Part shown: positions 47,593 to 58,621 of the stretch, piece by piece
Layout: the number at the start of each line of letters is the position of its first letter
How positions within the stretch are numbered: position 1 is the first letter of the stretch
Assembly (NCBI GenBank): GCA_900754285.1
Contig: CAAECB010000034.1
Location: 10,026-74,025, forward strand
Reading direction: 5' to 3'
DNA from: Clostridia bacterium
Lineage (GTDB): Bacteria > Bacillota > Clostridia > TANB77 > CAG-508
DNA length: 64,000 nt
Translations under genes and position numbers: made by a program
Notes under the pieces: generated by a model
Told to the model about the DNA's origin: nothing
What the model saw: only the letters and a program-made list of their open reading frames with translations
Database searches by the model: none

Positions 47593-49239
47593 CTAGCCTT
47601 CTATAACATCAAGAATTTGACGCTCAAGTTCCTTCATCTTCTCATTAATTCTAAAAATATCCTGATCATGTAACTCATGATTATTAACATCATCATTAAC
47701 AGAAGTCTCCATATCTTTCAATTCTTCTTTCAATTTTTCTAATCTCTTAACAACTTCTGTTCTAATATTAATAGGTAATTTTTTATCAAGAGTATGAACT
47801 AAATTGATATTATCTTTATCTAATTCATAAGTATCACCAAAATCTGGAATTGTAACAGGAAGCTTAGTATCTGTAACTATTTTTTGTTCTAAAACTTCTT
47901 GAGATTCTTCCTCACCATGAATTAAAAAGATATGTTTAGGTTTTTGTATAAAAGAATATATAAAATTCATTAAACCTTCTTGATCTGCATGCCCTGAATA
48001 TCCTTCTATATACTCAATTCTAGCATTTACTGCAATTTCTTCTCCAAAAATTTTTACCTTTTTAGCACCATGAACAATGCTATATCCCAAAGTTCCAGGA
48101 GCTTGATAACCTACAAACAAAATTGTACTATTAGGATTCCACAAATTATGTTTTAAATGATGTTTTATTCTTCCAACTTCACACATACCACTTGCAGAAA
48201 TAATTATACATGGTTCTTGGCTTTCATTTAAAGCTTTAGATTCATCTGTAGACATTGTAAATTTTAGTCCTGGAAATTCTAGTGGATTATCTCCATTCAT
48301 TATTTCCTTTTGAGTTTCTTCATCAAATAAATCCATATTTTCTCTAAAAACTTCTGTTGCAGAAATTGCCAATGGACTATCAACATAAACTGGTGCTCTC
48401 ATTAATGTACGATATTTATGTCTAAATTCTTCATCTGTTCTTATATCTTTTAACTTATTTAATTCATACAATATCTCCTGTGTTCTTCCTACAGCAAATG
48501 ATGGAATTACAACAGTTCCATGATTATCTAAAGTTTCTGATACTATATCCAAAAACATTTCAGCTTTTTCATTATTACGTATATGTAATCTGCTTCCATA
48601 TGTAGATTCCATAACCAAATAATCAGTATCTTCTATCATTGTTGGTGAACTCAAAAGCGGAATATCATTATTACCAATATCACCTGTAAATACTGTTTTT
48701 GTAGTCTTTCCATCTTCATCAACCCACAACTCTATAATACTTGAACCAAGCATATGTCCTGCATCATTAAAACGTACATGAATTTGATCTGTTATATCTA
48801 TTATTTCATCATATTGTACAGCTTCAAATATTTGCAAACATTTTGCTGCTTCTTCTGCTGTATAAAGTGGATCTCTTGGTTTTTCACCTTTACGCATTCT
48901 TTTTCTATTTTTCCATTCAGATTCCATTTCTTGTATATGACCACTATCTGGAAGCATTAATGCACACAAATCACATGTTGCTTTATGAGCATAAATTTTA
49001 TTTTTAAATCCTTCATTATACAATTTTGGTATTCTACCAGAATGATCTATATGTGCATGTGTTAATAATACAAAATCTATTTCTTTAGGGTCAAATTCAA
49101 ATTCTTGAAAGTTTTCTTCTTCCAATTCAGCCTTTCCTTGCCACATACCACAATCTACTAAAAACTTCTTTCCTGCTGCTTCTACTAAATAATTAGAACC
49201 AGTTACAGTTTTTGTTGCTCCTAAAAAAGTAATTTTCAT
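47593..49239 (-). CDS. MBL-fold beta-CASP nuclease
   Basis: The 548-residue protein has metallo-beta-lactamase motifs MKITFLGATKTVTGSNYLVE, LLTHAHIDHSGRIPKLY and FNDAGHMLGSSI, a beta-CASP insert (YVDSPLAISATEVFR, IISASGMCEVGRIKHHL) and an RMMBL end (IEYIEGYSGHADQEGLM, IFLIHGEEES). This is the Ysh1/CPSF73-like bacterial branch that processes RNA. A coiled C-terminal tail of about 60 residues follows. It lies 33 bases after the unknown 529-residue gene. Confidence 0.9.
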   Translation of the reverse strand: MKITFLGATKTVTGSNYLVEAAGKKFLVDCGMWQGKAELEEENFQEFEFDPKEIDFVLLTHAHIDHSGRIPKLYNEGFKNKIYAHKATCDLCALMLPDSGHIQEMESEWKNRKRMRKGEKPRDPLYTAEEAAKCLQIFEAVQYDEIIDITDQIHVRFNDAGHMLGSSIIELWVDEDGKTTKTVFTGDIGNNDIPLLSSPTMIEDTDYLVMESTYGSRLHIRNNEKAEMFLDIVSETLDNHGTVVIPSFAVGRTQEILYELNKLKDIRTDEEFRHKYRTLMRAPVYVDSPLAISATEVFRENMDLFDEETQKEIMNGDNPLEFPGLKFTMSTDESKALNESQEPCIIISASGMCEVGRIKHHLKHNLWNPNSTILFVGYQAPGTLGYSIVHGAKKVKIFGEEIAVNARIEYIEGYSGHADQEGLMNFIYSFIQKPKHIFLIHGEEESQEVLEQKIVTDTKLPVTIPDFGDTYELDKDNINLVHTLDKKLPINIRTEVVKRLEKLKEELKDMETSVNDDVNNHELHDQDIFRINEKMKELERQILDVIEG

Positions 49240-49271
49240 AAAAACCTCACTTTCTTTTAACTTAAATTAAG

Positions 49272-50861
49272 TTATTCAAACAATTTAATTTTTTTATTAA
49301 ATTTTATTTGCTTTTCATTTATTTTTTCATTTGTAAAAATTTGCATTTTTTCCTCAAATGCTCCTTCATCAAATATTTGCATAAAATATTTTTCTTTATC
49401 TTTTGTAATTTTCAATGACAAATCTTCTAATTTTATAACTCTTAACTGCAAAATATTTTTCCAAATTTCATATTCATATTCACCAGATTTAGTAATTTCT
49501 TGAATTGCCTTTGTTTCTTTAGCTTTTTCCATTACAGTATTCAATATTTCTTTTAATAAATTTTTGCATTCTTCTATATTTTCAATTTTTTCAATCACAT
49601 TATATTGACCATCAAATGGTAAAAGTACATAATATCTAATTTGATATATTAATTCTATAACTTCTTGTTTATTAGATACTTTTTCTATTTTCATTTTTAA
49701 ACATTTCAAAAATATTTTTTGAAAATCTAACAATGTTTTTTCAGTCTCTTGATAAACATCTTCTATTTCCAAATATTTCAAATACTTATCTTTTTCTTCT
49801 AATTCTTGGACATGTTTTACAAAACTTTTTGGCTTCATTATATTATTTAACTCTTCAATTTTTTTATAAATTTCAGCTCTTTCTTTTAACATTGTATTTG
49901 ATAATACACGCATACTAAATATTTTTTTATCTAAAGGCAATTCTTCATTTCTCTTAATATACTCTTTTTGTAACAAATCTTTATTATTCAATTTATTATC
50001 AATGTCTTTTATTTCTTCTAGTAAATTCATTTTTCTTTTTGTTATTTCGCTTACATATGATTGCTTATCATCCATAATTTGCAATTCATTTTCTATATTA
50101 TCTTTATCATAAAAAAAGTTTTGCAAATTTTTCCTATTAAATCTCATATCTAATATAACAGCCAATTTAATAATTAATTCTACAAATTCATTAGCATTTT
50201 CTTTGCCATATTTATTTTGTAAATTAAATAAAAATTCTGAATAATAATCTTTTTGAGCATTTTTTAAATATACCCAATCTTCTAAAAAAGCATTACCAAG
50301 TAAAATTCGTAATATCTGATAAATTAAATTATGTGCTGGACTTTCTATTTCTGTATTTAATGTTGTCCAAGAATAACCATTGAAATCACGTAAAGGTTCC
50401 ACTTTTTGAATTGTATTTCCCGCACTTAATAAGTCTGATAATACTACATTTATTATATAATATTTTTCTTTTATTAAACTTTCTTTTTTACTTATTTTCC
50501 AAATAGTATACAAAAGTTTTCTTTCAATTGGATAACATTCAATCTCTCCATTTTTTTTATCAACATAAAATGTAGTATTAGGATATATCTTACTCTTACT
50601 TGCTTCCATTCTAACTAATTTTATAGATTTACAATCATTTTTTATGATATTTATAAACTCTTTTATATATTCCTCTTTTGTTTCCACATCTTTTTTTACT
50701 GTTTCATAATCTTTATATGAAGTCTCAATTTTATATAATATACTAAGGAGCATACTTTGCACATTTTCTTCAAATTTTTTTTGTTCTAATACTAATTCTA
50801 ATTCATTGTTATAATCTTTTTTTACAAACTTATCCATTAGACTTTCTTTTTTCATTAGCAA
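49272..50861 (-). CDS. Hypothetical large helical protein
   Basis: This Lys/Glu/Asn-rich cytoplasmic protein of about 529 residues has predicted coiled-coil stretches between about 270 and 400 (KMNLLEEIKDIDNKLNNK). No recognised family or catalytic motif. It sits between ftsK and the beta-CASP nuclease, with 18 and 32 bases of spacing. Start is TTG 50861 or ATG 50855; one GGAG site serves both. Confidence 0.65.
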   Translation of the reverse strand: MLMKKESLMDKFVKKDYNNELELVLEQKKFEENVQSMLLSILYKIETSYKDYETVKKDVETKEEYIKEFINIIKNDCKSIKLVRMEASKSKIYPNTTFYVDKKNGEIECYPIERKLLYTIWKISKKESLIKEKYYIINVVLSDLLSAGNTIQKVEPLRDFNGYSWTTLNTEIESPAHNLIYQILRILLGNAFLEDWVYLKNAQKDYYSEFLFNLQNKYGKENANEFVELIIKLAVILDMRFNRKNLQNFFYDKDNIENELQIMDDKQSYVSEITKRKMNLLEEIKDIDNKLNNKDLLQKEYIKRNEELPLDKKIFSMRVLSNTMLKERAEIYKKIEELNNIMKPKSFVKHVQELEEKDKYLKYLEIEDVYQETEKTLLDFQKIFLKCLKMKIEKVSNKQEVIELIYQIRYYVLLPFDGQYNVIEKIENIEECKNLLKEILNTVMEKAKETKAIQEITKSGEYEYEIWKNILQLRVIKLEDLSLKITKDKEKYFMQIFDEGAFEEKMQIFTNEKINEKQIKFNKKIKLFE

Positions 50862-50879
50862 AATATCTCCTTTCTTTAG

Positions 50880-53384
50880 TTATTCCTGTTCTTGATTAGC
50901 AAGTTCATTTTTTTCCATTTTTAACTCATTTAATCTATCCAAAGTCATCAAAACTTCTCTAGGTTTACTTCCTTGGAAGCCAGATATAACTCCTCTTTCT
51001 TCCATTTGATCAATAATTCTACCTGCACGAGCATATCCAACTTTAAATCTTCTTTGAATAAATGATGTTGATGCTTGACCTGTTTCTACTACAGTTTGAA
51101 TTGCATCCATTAAAAATGGATCTGTTTCATCATCTTCATCAGTTTGTGCTATTTCTTTTTCTGTTTTATTTCCATTTTCAATTGTTTCTAATATATCTTC
51201 ACTATAATTTGCAGTTCCATTTTGTTTTACAAAATCAACAATCTTTTCAACTTCATCATCAGAAACAAATGCACCTTGTACTCTTACAGGTTTTGGTGCA
51301 CCTGCTGGGAAAAATAGCATATCACCTTTTCCTAACAACTTTTCTGCACCAACACTATCTATAATAGTTCTAGAATCCACTTGAGAAGATACTGCAAATG
51401 CTATACGTGATGGAACATTTGCTTTAATTAACCCTGTAATAACATCTACAGATGGTCTTTGTGTTGCAATTACTAAGTGCATTCCAGCAGCTCTAGCTTT
51501 TTGTGCCAAACGACAAATTGCCTCTTCAACATCTTTTGCAGCAACCATCATTAAATCTGCCAACTCATCTACAATAATAACAATTTGTGGTAATTTCCCA
51601 GAACCTTCTTCTTTTTCTATTGCTTTATTATAGCCTTTTATATCTCTTACACCTTTTTGCGCAAATAAATTATATCTATTATCCATTTCTTGAACAGCCC
51701 AAGCTAATGCACCTGCTGCTTTTTTAGGATCTGTTACAACTGGAATTAATAAATGTGGTATTCCATTGTAAACAGAAAGTTCAACTACTTTTGGGTCAAC
51801 CATTACCATTTTTACTTCACTAGGTTTACTTTTATAAATAATACTTGTAATAATTGTATTTATACAAACACTCTTACCAGAACCTGTAGAACCAGCAATT
51901 AACAGGTGAGGCATTTTTGCAATATCTGCTAATTGAATATTTCCAGCAACATCTTTTCCTAAAGCTACTGTTAATTTTGAAGAACTTTCTCCAAATTCAT
52001 CACTTTCTAATACTTCCCTTAAGTGAACAGCTTCTTTTTCTTTATTTGGTACCTCTATTCCAACAGCTTGTTTGCCTGGAATTGGTGCTTCTATACGAAT
52101 AGTTTCTGCAGCTAAATTTAATGCAATATCATCTGCAAGATTTGCAATTTTACTAACACGAACTCCTTCAGCAGGTTTTAACTCATATCTTGTAATTGCA
52201 GGACCAACAGAAACATTTTCTACTTTAGCAGAAACTCCAAAACTATACAAAGTTTTCTGTAATTTTGCTGCAGTATCTGTCAATGCTTTTGCTCCACCTT
52301 TTAATGTTTTCTTATTTGCTTTTGAAAGTAACTCTACAGGTGGATATTCATAATGTTCATCTTCTACAATCATTGCATGTTCAAGTTGTAAAACCTCTTT
52401 TGTTTTATCTTGTTTTTGTTCTTCTTCTTGTTTAAACAAATTGCTTTCAATAACATCTGGTTGTATTTCTTGTTTTTTAGATTTTCTCATTCCTTTTGTC
52501 TCTTTTGTAAGTGGTGTAATATCATCTTTACTATGATCATATTTTTTTAATTGTGGATTATCATTTTCGTCTAACATTCTTCCACCAAAATTAATCTTAA
52601 TTTGATTTTCCATTTCATCTGGATATACATCAGGATGTGCTGCTGGTTTTATTTTTCTTTTTCCTTGATTAGATTCATTTGTTGGTTGCTCATATTGTTG
52701 TTCATATTGCTGATTCATTTGCATTTGTCTATTTTGCATTCTTTCTTGTCTATTTTGCATTTCTTGCATACGAGCTTCTTTTCTTTCCTCTTTTCTCTGT
52801 TGTGATTTTTCAATACTTTGTTGCAAAATATCAGATGTGTGTATACCAAACATAAATACAATCATCAATATTGCTACACCAACACTAAAAATAACAGCTC
52901 CTACATTTCCTAACAAATTTGATAGAGGTACTGCAATTGCTGCTCCAATTGCTCCTCCTCCAACTCCTGATGTTCCAATACTATATGCATCTTTTACAAC
53001 ATTTGCTAATTCTTTATTAGCTAATAATTCTCCACTAACTATTTGGAATGTTGCCATTACTGTTGCAATTGTTATTAAAAATATTGTATATTGTCCTAAT
53101 TTATACCACAATTCTTGCCTATCTTCATATACAATTTTAATTGCTACTGCAAATATTCCTATAGGTAATACATATCTTATTATTCCTATTAATCCTCCTA
53201 AAATTTCAGTTAGTTTTACTCCTATAACTCCTGATTTACCATATATTAAAACAGCAGAAAGAACACTTAAAACAAACAAAACAACAATAGCTAAATCTAG
53301 CCTTGATGCTTGGTTTTTAGTACTTCTTTTTGCTGCTGTTTTTTTTCCTGTTTGCTTTTTATTATATGTACGTTTTTTTGCCAT
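50880..53384 (-). CDS. ftsK: DNA translocase FtsK/SpoIIIE
   Basis: The 834-residue protein has about four N-terminal membrane helices, a Gln/Glu-rich linker ([20 protein letters not shown], about 195-235), the RecA-like motor with [16 protein letters not shown] (Walker A near 495), [20 protein letters not shown] and [13 protein letters not shown], and a C-terminal gamma domain ([34 protein letters not shown]) that reads KOPS/SRS. It segregates chromosome termini during division or sporulation. ATG at 53384 has GGAGG nine bases upstream. Confidence 0.95.
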   Translation of the reverse strand: MAKKRTYNKKQTGKKTAAKRSTKNQASRLDLAIVVLFVLSVLSAVLIYGKSGVIGVKLTEILGGLIGIIRYVLPIGIFAVAIKIVYEDRQELWYKLGQYTIFLITIATVMATFQIVSGELLANKELANVVKDAYSIGTSGVGGGAIGAAIAVPLSNLLGNVGAVIFSVGVAILMIVFMFGIHTSDILQQSIEKSQQRKEERKEARMQEMQNRQERMQNRQMQMNQQYEQQYEQPTNESNQGKRKIKPAAHPDVYPDEMENQIKINFGGRMLDENDNPQLKKYDHSKDDITPLTKETKGMRKSKKQEIQPDVIESNLFKQEEEQKQDKTKEVLQLEHAMIVEDEHYEYPPVELLSKANKKTLKGGAKALTDTAAKLQKTLYSFGVSAKVENVSVGPAITRYELKPAEGVRVSKIANLADDIALNLAAETIRIEAPIPGKQAVGIEVPNKEKEAVHLREVLESDEFGESSSKLTVALGKDVAGNIQLADIAKMPHLLIAGSTGSGKSVCINTIITSIIYKSKPSEVKMVMVDPKVVELSVYNGIPHLLIPVVTDPKKAAGALAWAVQEMDNRYNLFAQKGVRDIKGYNKAIEKEEGSGKLPQIVIIVDELADLMMVAAKDVEEAICRLAQKARAAGMHLVIATQRPSVDVITGLIKANVPSRIAFAVSSQVDSRTIIDSVGAEKLLGKGDMLFFPAGAPKPVRVQGAFVSDDEVEKIVDFVKQNGTANYSEDILETIENGNKTEKEIAQTDEDDETDPFLMDAIQTVVETGQASTSFIQRRFKVGYARAGRIIDQMEERGVISGFQGSKPREVLMTLDRLNELKMEKNELANQEQE

Positions 53385-53423
53385 TTCTATCATCCTCCAA
53401 AAGTTGTATCAGTTTCCTATATT

Positions 53424-53461
53424 TATATTCTAGGAAGTTCGGAGAACTTTCCTACGATATA
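53424..53461. repeat. Short GGAAGTTC hairpin
   Basis: TATAT, TAGGAAGTTC and GAACTTTCCTA, ATATA pair around GGA upstream of ftsK. It belongs to the same family as the hairpin at 63881-63912. Confidence 0.65.
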
Positions 53462-53526
53462 AAATAGGAAAAGAAACACATACTTTCTACTTCCTATTTA
53501 TCTTTATAACCTTTATCTTTTGAGCT

Positions 53527-54030
53527 TTATTTTAATTCTTTTCTACTATTTTGAATTGTTTTTATTGTATCTTCCATAGAAATTTGCATTAAATTCAAAG
53601 CTTCACTCATATTTTTTTCTAATTTTGCCAATGTATCAGTCAAAACATTTTCTGTTCCACCTAATAAATTGTCAGCATAATCTTTTGTACCTTTTGAAAT
53701 TTCTCTAGACATTTCATTAGCAGTTTCAATAATTTGTGCTTTTTGGTCATATGCTTTTTTAGTAATTTCATGTTCATCAATCATAGCAATAATTCTATTT
53801 TCAGCTTCTTTTACTATATCATCAGCTTCTTTTTGAGCCTCAACTAATATACGTTGTCTTTCTTCCTTTACCCATTTAGCTTGTTTCAATTCATCAGGAA
53901 GTTTCAAACGTATTTCTTTTAATAAATCTAAAATTTCTTCTTTATTTACAACTGTTTTTGCTGAAAATGGTAAATTTCTGCTTCTATCTAGTATGTCCTC
54001 CAATTCATCCAATAATGTAAAAATTTCCAT
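53527..54030 (-). CDS. Hypothetical coiled-coil (ATP-synthase-b/DivIVA-like) protein
   Basis: The 167-residue protein MEIFTLLDELEDILDRSRNL is followed by a long helix, ERQRILVEAQKEADDIVKEA, and a helical tail; the heptads resemble DivIVA or ATP synthase subunit b stalks, but no membrane anchor is present. Homologues lie next to rsmD in many Clostridia. It is transcribed after rsmD and before ftsK. GAAAGG is nine bases before ATG 54030. Confidence 0.7.
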   Translation of the reverse strand: MEIFTLLDELEDILDRSRNLPFSAKTVVNKEEILDLLKEIRLKLPDELKQAKWVKEERQRILVEAQKEADDIVKEAENRIIAMIDEHEITKKAYDQKAQIIETANEMSREISKGTKDYADNLLGGTENVLTDTLAKLEKNMSEALNLMQISMEDTIKTIQNSRKELK

Positions 54031-54097
54031 GGTTAATCTCATCCTTTCTAAACACAAACCTAATTAGAAAATTTTTAAACTTCAGTATTTTCTAAAA

Positions 54098-54652
54098 TCA
54101 ATTTGTCATCCTTGCAAAAATAATACTCGCTCTTCCATATTTTCTAATATCAAAAATTGATATATTATCTAACTGCTCTATTTCTTTTATTACATTCTCT
54201 CTATCTGTTTCTACAGCTAAAATAGTAGATGCTTTTAATAAATCTCTCTGCCTCAAAATTTTAATAGTATCTATTGCATATTTGGTTTTATATGGTGGGT
54301 CAATATATACAATATCTAGTTTTTCACTTATATGATTTGATAACATTTTTTCAAAACTTTCTTCATATAAGACAATTTTTTCACTTAAATGTGTCTTTTC
54401 AATATTTTTATGAACAATTTGAATTGCATTTCTAGAATTTTCGCACATATAAACTTTTTTAGCTCCTCTACTTGCAGCCTCTAACCCTATAGCCCCACTT
54501 CCTGCAAACACATCTAAAAATACACAATTCTGAATTTCGTTTTGTAAAATATTAAATAATGATTCTTTTACTCTATCTAAGGTTGGTCTAGTATCCATTC
54601 CTTCTAATGTATATAATTTTGTCCCTCGAGCACTTCCACTAATAATTCGCAT
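54098..54652 (-). CDS. rsmD: 16S rRNA (guanine966-N2)-methyltransferase
   Basis: The 184-residue SAM-dependent enzyme has MRIISGSARGTKL, TRPTLDRVKESLFNIL, FLDVFAGSGAIGLEAASRGA (motif I) and the catalytic VYIDPPYKT (DPPY). It methylates 16S rRNA G966. The start used gives the canonical MRIISG N-terminus; GGAAGGA lies about 12 bases upstream. Confidence 0.94.
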   Translation of the reverse strand: MRIISGSARGTKLYTLEGMDTRPTLDRVKESLFNILQNEIQNCVFLDVFAGSGAIGLEAASRGAKKVYMCENSRNAIQIVHKNIEKTHLSEKIVLYEESFEKMLSNHISEKLDIVYIDPPYKTKYAIDTIKILRQRDLLKASTILAVETDRENVIKEIEQLDNISIFDIRKYGRASIIFARMTN

Positions 54653-54792
54653 AGTTGTAATCAATCCTTCCAGCATAAATGTAATATTTTTCCTATGATA
54701 CTATTTTATCTTTTTTTTTCATAATGTCAATATAATTAACGCAATTGTAATATACATTTAACACTTTTGTAATATTTTACCTGTAAAGAGTC

Positions 54793-54829
54793 AAAAAAAC
54801 AGCTAAAACTTCAAAATTTTGGCTGTTTT
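54793..54829 (-). terminator. Terminator after divIVA
   Basis: AAAACAGC and GCTGTTTTTTT pair around CAAAATTTTGAAGTTTTA and run into a T-tract just after the divIVA stop. Confidence 0.85.
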
Positions 54830-54836
54830 CATTAGT

Positions 54837-55298
54837 TTAAACTGGATTATCTTCTTTATTAATATCTTTTATTAATTCTAATTGTGATATCAATAATGAT
54901 TCCATTTTAGCTTTATATATGTCAAATTGTTTTTTTACATCATCTAATTCTTTTTGTTTCATAATTACTTGACTATTTAGCTCATCTACTTGCTTTTGAG
55001 CACTTGATTTTGCTTCATCAACTATTTGATCAGCTTTTTGTTTAGCAACATTTTTCACTTCTTCAGCTGTTGTTTGAGCCATTACAAGAGTACTTTGCAA
55101 TGTTGATTCAATAGACTTATAATGAGCCAAGCTATTATTTAATTCATCAATTTTAGAACGTAATTCTGTTAACTCTTTATAATTTTTTGAATAGTCAACT
55201 GTCAATTCATCTAAAAAATCATCAACTTCTTCAACACTATAACCATTCATCATTTGTTTAGCAAATTTTTTATTTTCTATATCTAATGGTGTTATCAT
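54837..55298 (-). CDS. divIVA: Cell-division/polarity protein DivIVA
   Basis: The 153-residue protein starts MITPLDIENKKFAKQMMNGY, then SVEEVDDFLDELTVDY, the lipid-binding N-domain of DivIVA, followed by a long coiled coil (KADQIVDEAKSSAQKQVDEL). It recognises curved membrane at septa and poles. It follows sepF by about 25 bases. GGAGG precedes ATG 55298. Confidence 0.92.
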   Translation of the reverse strand: MITPLDIENKKFAKQMMNGYSVEEVDDFLDELTVDYSKNYKELTELRSKIDELNNSLAHYKSIESTLQSTLVMAQTTAEEVKNVAKQKADQIVDEAKSSAQKQVDELNSQVIMKQKELDDVKKQFDIYKAKMESLLISQLELIKDINKEDNPV

Positions 55299-55322
55299 TA
55301 CATTTACCTCCAAAAGTTCGAA

Positions 55323-55838
55323 CTAATTTAAGTTATTATTTTTTAACCAAGAAACAGAAAGTTTGTTTTTCATTTCTTCTCTTGCCATTTCATTTGTTAT
55401 TTCATAATTTGATGGTGCAACTAAGAAGATAGAATTTGATACTTTTTGAATGTAACCATCTAAAGCATAAACTCCACCACTAATAAAGTCAACAATTCTT
55501 CTTGCAACATCTTTATTTACATATTCTAAATTAACTATAATTGATTTTCTTTCTTTCAAAAATGCACAGATTTCATCTGATTGTTCAAATGTAGTTGGTT
55601 GAGAAATAACCATCTTTATAGCTTGTCCACCTTGTTGTGGCATTGATACAACTTTATTATTTGTTCCATTTTTTCTTCCAAAACTTCTTTTATCTTCTAT
55701 ATCATTTTCTTCTATTTCATCTTGACCATAATTTTGTGAGTATGGTTGATTGTACATATCATCCCCATCTAAATCCATATCAGATTCTGGTGTATCCATC
55801 CCAAAAAAATTCCATACTTTATTCATTAAAGCTGACAT
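55323..55838 (-). CDS. sepF: Cell division protein SepF
   Basis: SepF anchors and bundles FtsZ. The 171-residue protein has an N-terminal membrane-targeting helix (MSALMNKVWNFFGM), an acidic linker and the SepF core: VVSMPQQGGQAIKMVISQPT, KSIIVNLEYVNKDVARRIVD and FISGGVYALDGYIQKVSNSI. It is immediately upstream of divIVA, as usual in Firmicutes. Confidence 0.95.
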   Translation of the reverse strand: MSALMNKVWNFFGMDTPESDMDLDGDDMYNQPYSQNYGQDEIEENDIEDKRSFGRKNGTNNKVVSMPQQGGQAIKMVISQPTTFEQSDEICAFLKERKSIIVNLEYVNKDVARRIVDFISGGVYALDGYIQKVSNSIFLVAPSNYEITNEMAREEMKNKLSVSWLKNNNLN

Positions 55839-55963
55839 AAAAAAACCTCCTAAATTACTTTCATACGTATTATTTGATACTAGTATCTACTTTTTTTACA
55901 ATATTGTCAATAGTTTTTAAGAATGTAATAATATTTTAATATTATTGTAATATTATTGTAATA

Positions 55964-57194
55964 TTATTTTACTTTTGATAAATCTGGTTTTACTAATATT
56001 TCATCATACATACTAATATTCTTCATATTTGAAATCTCAGTACTATTAAAGCCTAATTCCTTTAATTCTTCTGATGTATAATTTGTAATAATTGAATATT
56101 TTTCATTTTGTTTTTTTACTTTCACAAGAATTTTACTAAGATATCCTGCCCTACTTCTAACAACATATTGCAAATTATTTTCTTCAACTACAGATTCATT
56201 TGGTACTTTCAAACCAGAATAATTCCACCAAATTAAATCAAATGAAATTTTTCTATAATTTGATAATTCTGAAATTTCCTTGTTAATCTTCAACACTAAT
56301 AATATTTCTTCATCACTTTCTTGAGAAATATATGCTATTTCTGCATCTATTTCACTATTATTAGATAGTCGAACTTTTACTTTATCCCCTACTTTAGCTT
56401 CTTTCGCTTGACTAGAAGATGAAATTGTAGCTATATATGCCTGAAAATTATCAATTATTTTTCCACATTCATCACTAGTCGCAATTAATTTACCAGTTTT
56501 TAAATTCAAATTTTCTAAATACTGTTTACTAAGAGAAGAAAAATTAGCAGGTGTTAGAGTTTCTTCTAAACCATCAACCTTATATGATAAAATTCCACTT
56601 TTAGTTGCTTTTATTGTTTCTGTTCCTTCATTCAATTCTTTTTCTAATTTTACCCTTTGACTATTTAATTGTTTCAAATATGAACCAGATGGACTTTTTT
56701 CTCCTATTATTTTAGCCTTTTTTGTAATCAATTGATTAATCTTTTTTTCATATTCTGTCAATTTTGATATATCTGTAACTTTATTTAATTTTTCGATTTC
56801 TTCATCTATTTGGTTTTCAACCAATTTTACATCTGAAGGATATAAATCAGTTTGTTTCTGCATAGTTTCTTGTATTTTATTATCTAATTCAGCAATTTGT
56901 TTCTTTAAGTTTTCCTCATTTTTACTATAATATCTAAAAACATTTTCGTTTTTAGCTACCTTTTCACCTTCACTCTTTATTTGCTCCATTCCATTTTTAT
57001 ATTGATTACCTTTTACAACAACTTCATCACGAATAATATATCCGCACATCTGACTCTTCTAAATACAGTTTTCCTTCTTCTACAGTAAAAATATCTGTTG
57101 GTTGCTTAACTAATAAATAAATAATATACATAAAATAGCACAAAATCACACATATTATTATCAAAACTATTATCTTATATATACTTTTTTTCAA
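55964..57194 (-). CDS. HlyD-like membrane-fusion protein, frame interrupted at CGG (+1)
   Basis: A TTG start at 57194 overlaps the miaA stop and has GGAGGG upstream. It reads KKSIYKIIVLIIICVILCYF (membrane helix) to EEGKLYLEESDV, then codon 51 is CGG and the frame stops at TGA shortly after. Skipping C57044 continues as GYIIRDEVVVKGNQY in the frame ending at 55964, giving about 409 residues with a coiled coil (about 100-200) and an HlyD-type barrel (KATKSGILSYKVDGLEE, VGDKVKVRLSNN). HlyD-like genes next to sepF and divIVA are common in Clostridia, so a functional gene is expected here. Confidence 0.78.
57041..57047 (-). other. Candidate +1 frameshift site GTG-CGG-A
   Basis: In-phase Val-CGG is followed by A. 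Skipping C57044 gives Val-Gly-Tyr and joins the membrane anchor to the HlyD domain. Confidence 0.65.
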
Positions 57195-58123
57195 TTCATT
57201 CCCTCCAAAATAATGTCAATATTATTTTGTCTATCATTTTCTGCATCAATCCATATTGTATGTTTATTTTTTCTAAACCAAGTCATTTGTCTTTTAGCAT
57301 ATCTTCTTGTTTCCTGTTTAATCTTCTCTATCATTTCCTCTTTTGTTAATTCTCCATTCAAATACTGAACAACTTCTTTATATCCCAAGCCCTGCATAGC
57401 TGTAGGAAAAGTTTCATATTTTTTTAGTATTGATTTAACTTCCTCAATAAGTCCATTTTCAATCATTAAATCTACTCTTAAATTAATTCTATTATAAAGT
57501 TTTTCTCTATCCCATAATAAAGCATAAACTTTATAGTCATATTCAGGCTCATTTTGCCTCGAAATAATCTCTTGTTCAGTTTTAGTCTTTCCAGTAGCAT
57601 GATAAATTTCTAACACTCTTAATATTCGCTTTTTATCTGTTTTACTAACTTTTTGTATAGCTATTGGATCAATTTTTTTTGCTTCTTCAAATAAATTTTC
57701 TAGTCCTTTTTCTTCTACTTCTTTTTCTAATTCTTTACGATAATTTTCATCAAATTCTATTTCTGGATATTCTATATTATAAATCAAACTATCTACATAT
57801 AATCCTGTTCCACCTACAATAATCGGTACTTTTCCCTTTTTTAATACTTCTTTTATAGCATTTTCTGCATCTTTTTTGTAATCTGCAACACTATATCTTT
57901 TTGTCGGCAAAACGTAATCTAAAAGATAGTGTTTTATTCCTTCCATTTCCTCTTTTGTTGGTTTTGCTGTTCCTATATTCATATCTTTATATATCTGCAT
58001 AGAATCACAAGATATAATTTCACCATTGATTTTCTTAGCAAGTTCTATAGAAAGTGCTGTTTTGCCCGAAGCTGTAGGACCGCAAATCACTATAACTTTT
58101 GGCTTATTTAATTTATCTTGCAT
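57191..58123 (-). CDS. miaA: tRNA dimethylallyltransferase
   Basis: MiaA adds a dimethylallyl group to A37 of tRNAs reading UNN codons. The 310-residue protein has VIVICGPTASGKTALSIELA (P-loop), GEIISCDSMQIYKDMNIGTA, GGTGLYVDSLIY and the C-terminal RRYAKRQMTWFRKN. ATG at 58123 is preferred; the GTG at 58132 is too close to AAGGA. Its stop overlaps the start of the HlyD-like gene. mutL lies upstream, a common neighbour. Confidence 0.95.
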   Translation of the reverse strand: MQDKLNKPKVIVICGPTASGKTALSIELAKKINGEIISCDSMQIYKDMNIGTAKPTKEEMEGIKHYLLDYVLPTKRYSVADYKKDAENAIKEVLKKGKVPIIVGGTGLYVDSLIYNIEYPEIEFDENYRKELEKEVEEKGLENLFEEAKKIDPIAIQKVSKTDKKRILRVLEIYHATGKTKTEQEIISRQNEPEYDYKVYALLWDREKLYNRINLRVDLMIENGLIEEVKSILKKYETFPTAMQGLGYKEVVQYLNGELTKEEMIEKIKQETRRYAKRQMTWFRKNKHTIWIDAENDRQNNIDIILEGMN

Positions 58124-58172
58124 TTTTATCACATTCCTTTCTTAAAACTTAAACTTATCAGGAAAAGCAAAT

Positions 58173-58601
58173 TTATTTATTGTTATACATAATTTGTAAA
58201 ATTCCTTTTTGTGTAGTTTTCATATATCCACATTCAAAGATCAACAAAATTAATAAAATTCCACCAAATAGTAACATCCTTCTAAAGAAATGAGTTTCAT
58301 CTATTTCTTTATGATATAAATTATCAACTGTTTTACATACTGCTGGTATAAAAAAACATCCATTCACACCAGAAAACAATAATACCAATACTTCTTGTAC
58401 ACTATTCATAATATCCTGACTAGGATATGTAATATTATTTTTTGATATTAAAAATGTAACATATGTAGTCAAAAACACTATTCCAAATAATAAAATTAGC
58501 CACAATATTTTTTTGCTAATTTTAATTTTTCCTAAATTAGTAAAAGACCAAAAGATTAAAACTAAAAACATAACAACTATTGTTATAATTATTAGTACCA
58601 T
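58173..58601 (-). CDS. Hypothetical four-helix membrane protein
   Basis: This 142-residue protein has four hydrophobic segments (about 1-20, 30-52, 65-90 and 105-125). No family is recognised. It is placed between mutL and miaA on the same strand and is probably in that operon. Confidence 0.6.
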   Translation of the reverse strand: MVLIIITIVVMFLVLIFWSFTNLGKIKISKKILWLILLFGIVFLTTYVTFLISKNNITYPSQDIMNSVQEVLVLLFSGVNGCFFIPAVCKTVDNLYHKEIDETHFFRRMLLFGGILLILLIFECGYMKTTQKGILQIMYNNK

Positions 58602-58621
58602 TATTAACCTCTCCTCTTTTG

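Noticed and set aside
55860..55963. Short AATATTATTGT repeats before the HlyD-like stop as a regulatory repeat
   Set aside because: Low-complexity AT sequence; copies are too few and short to mean more.
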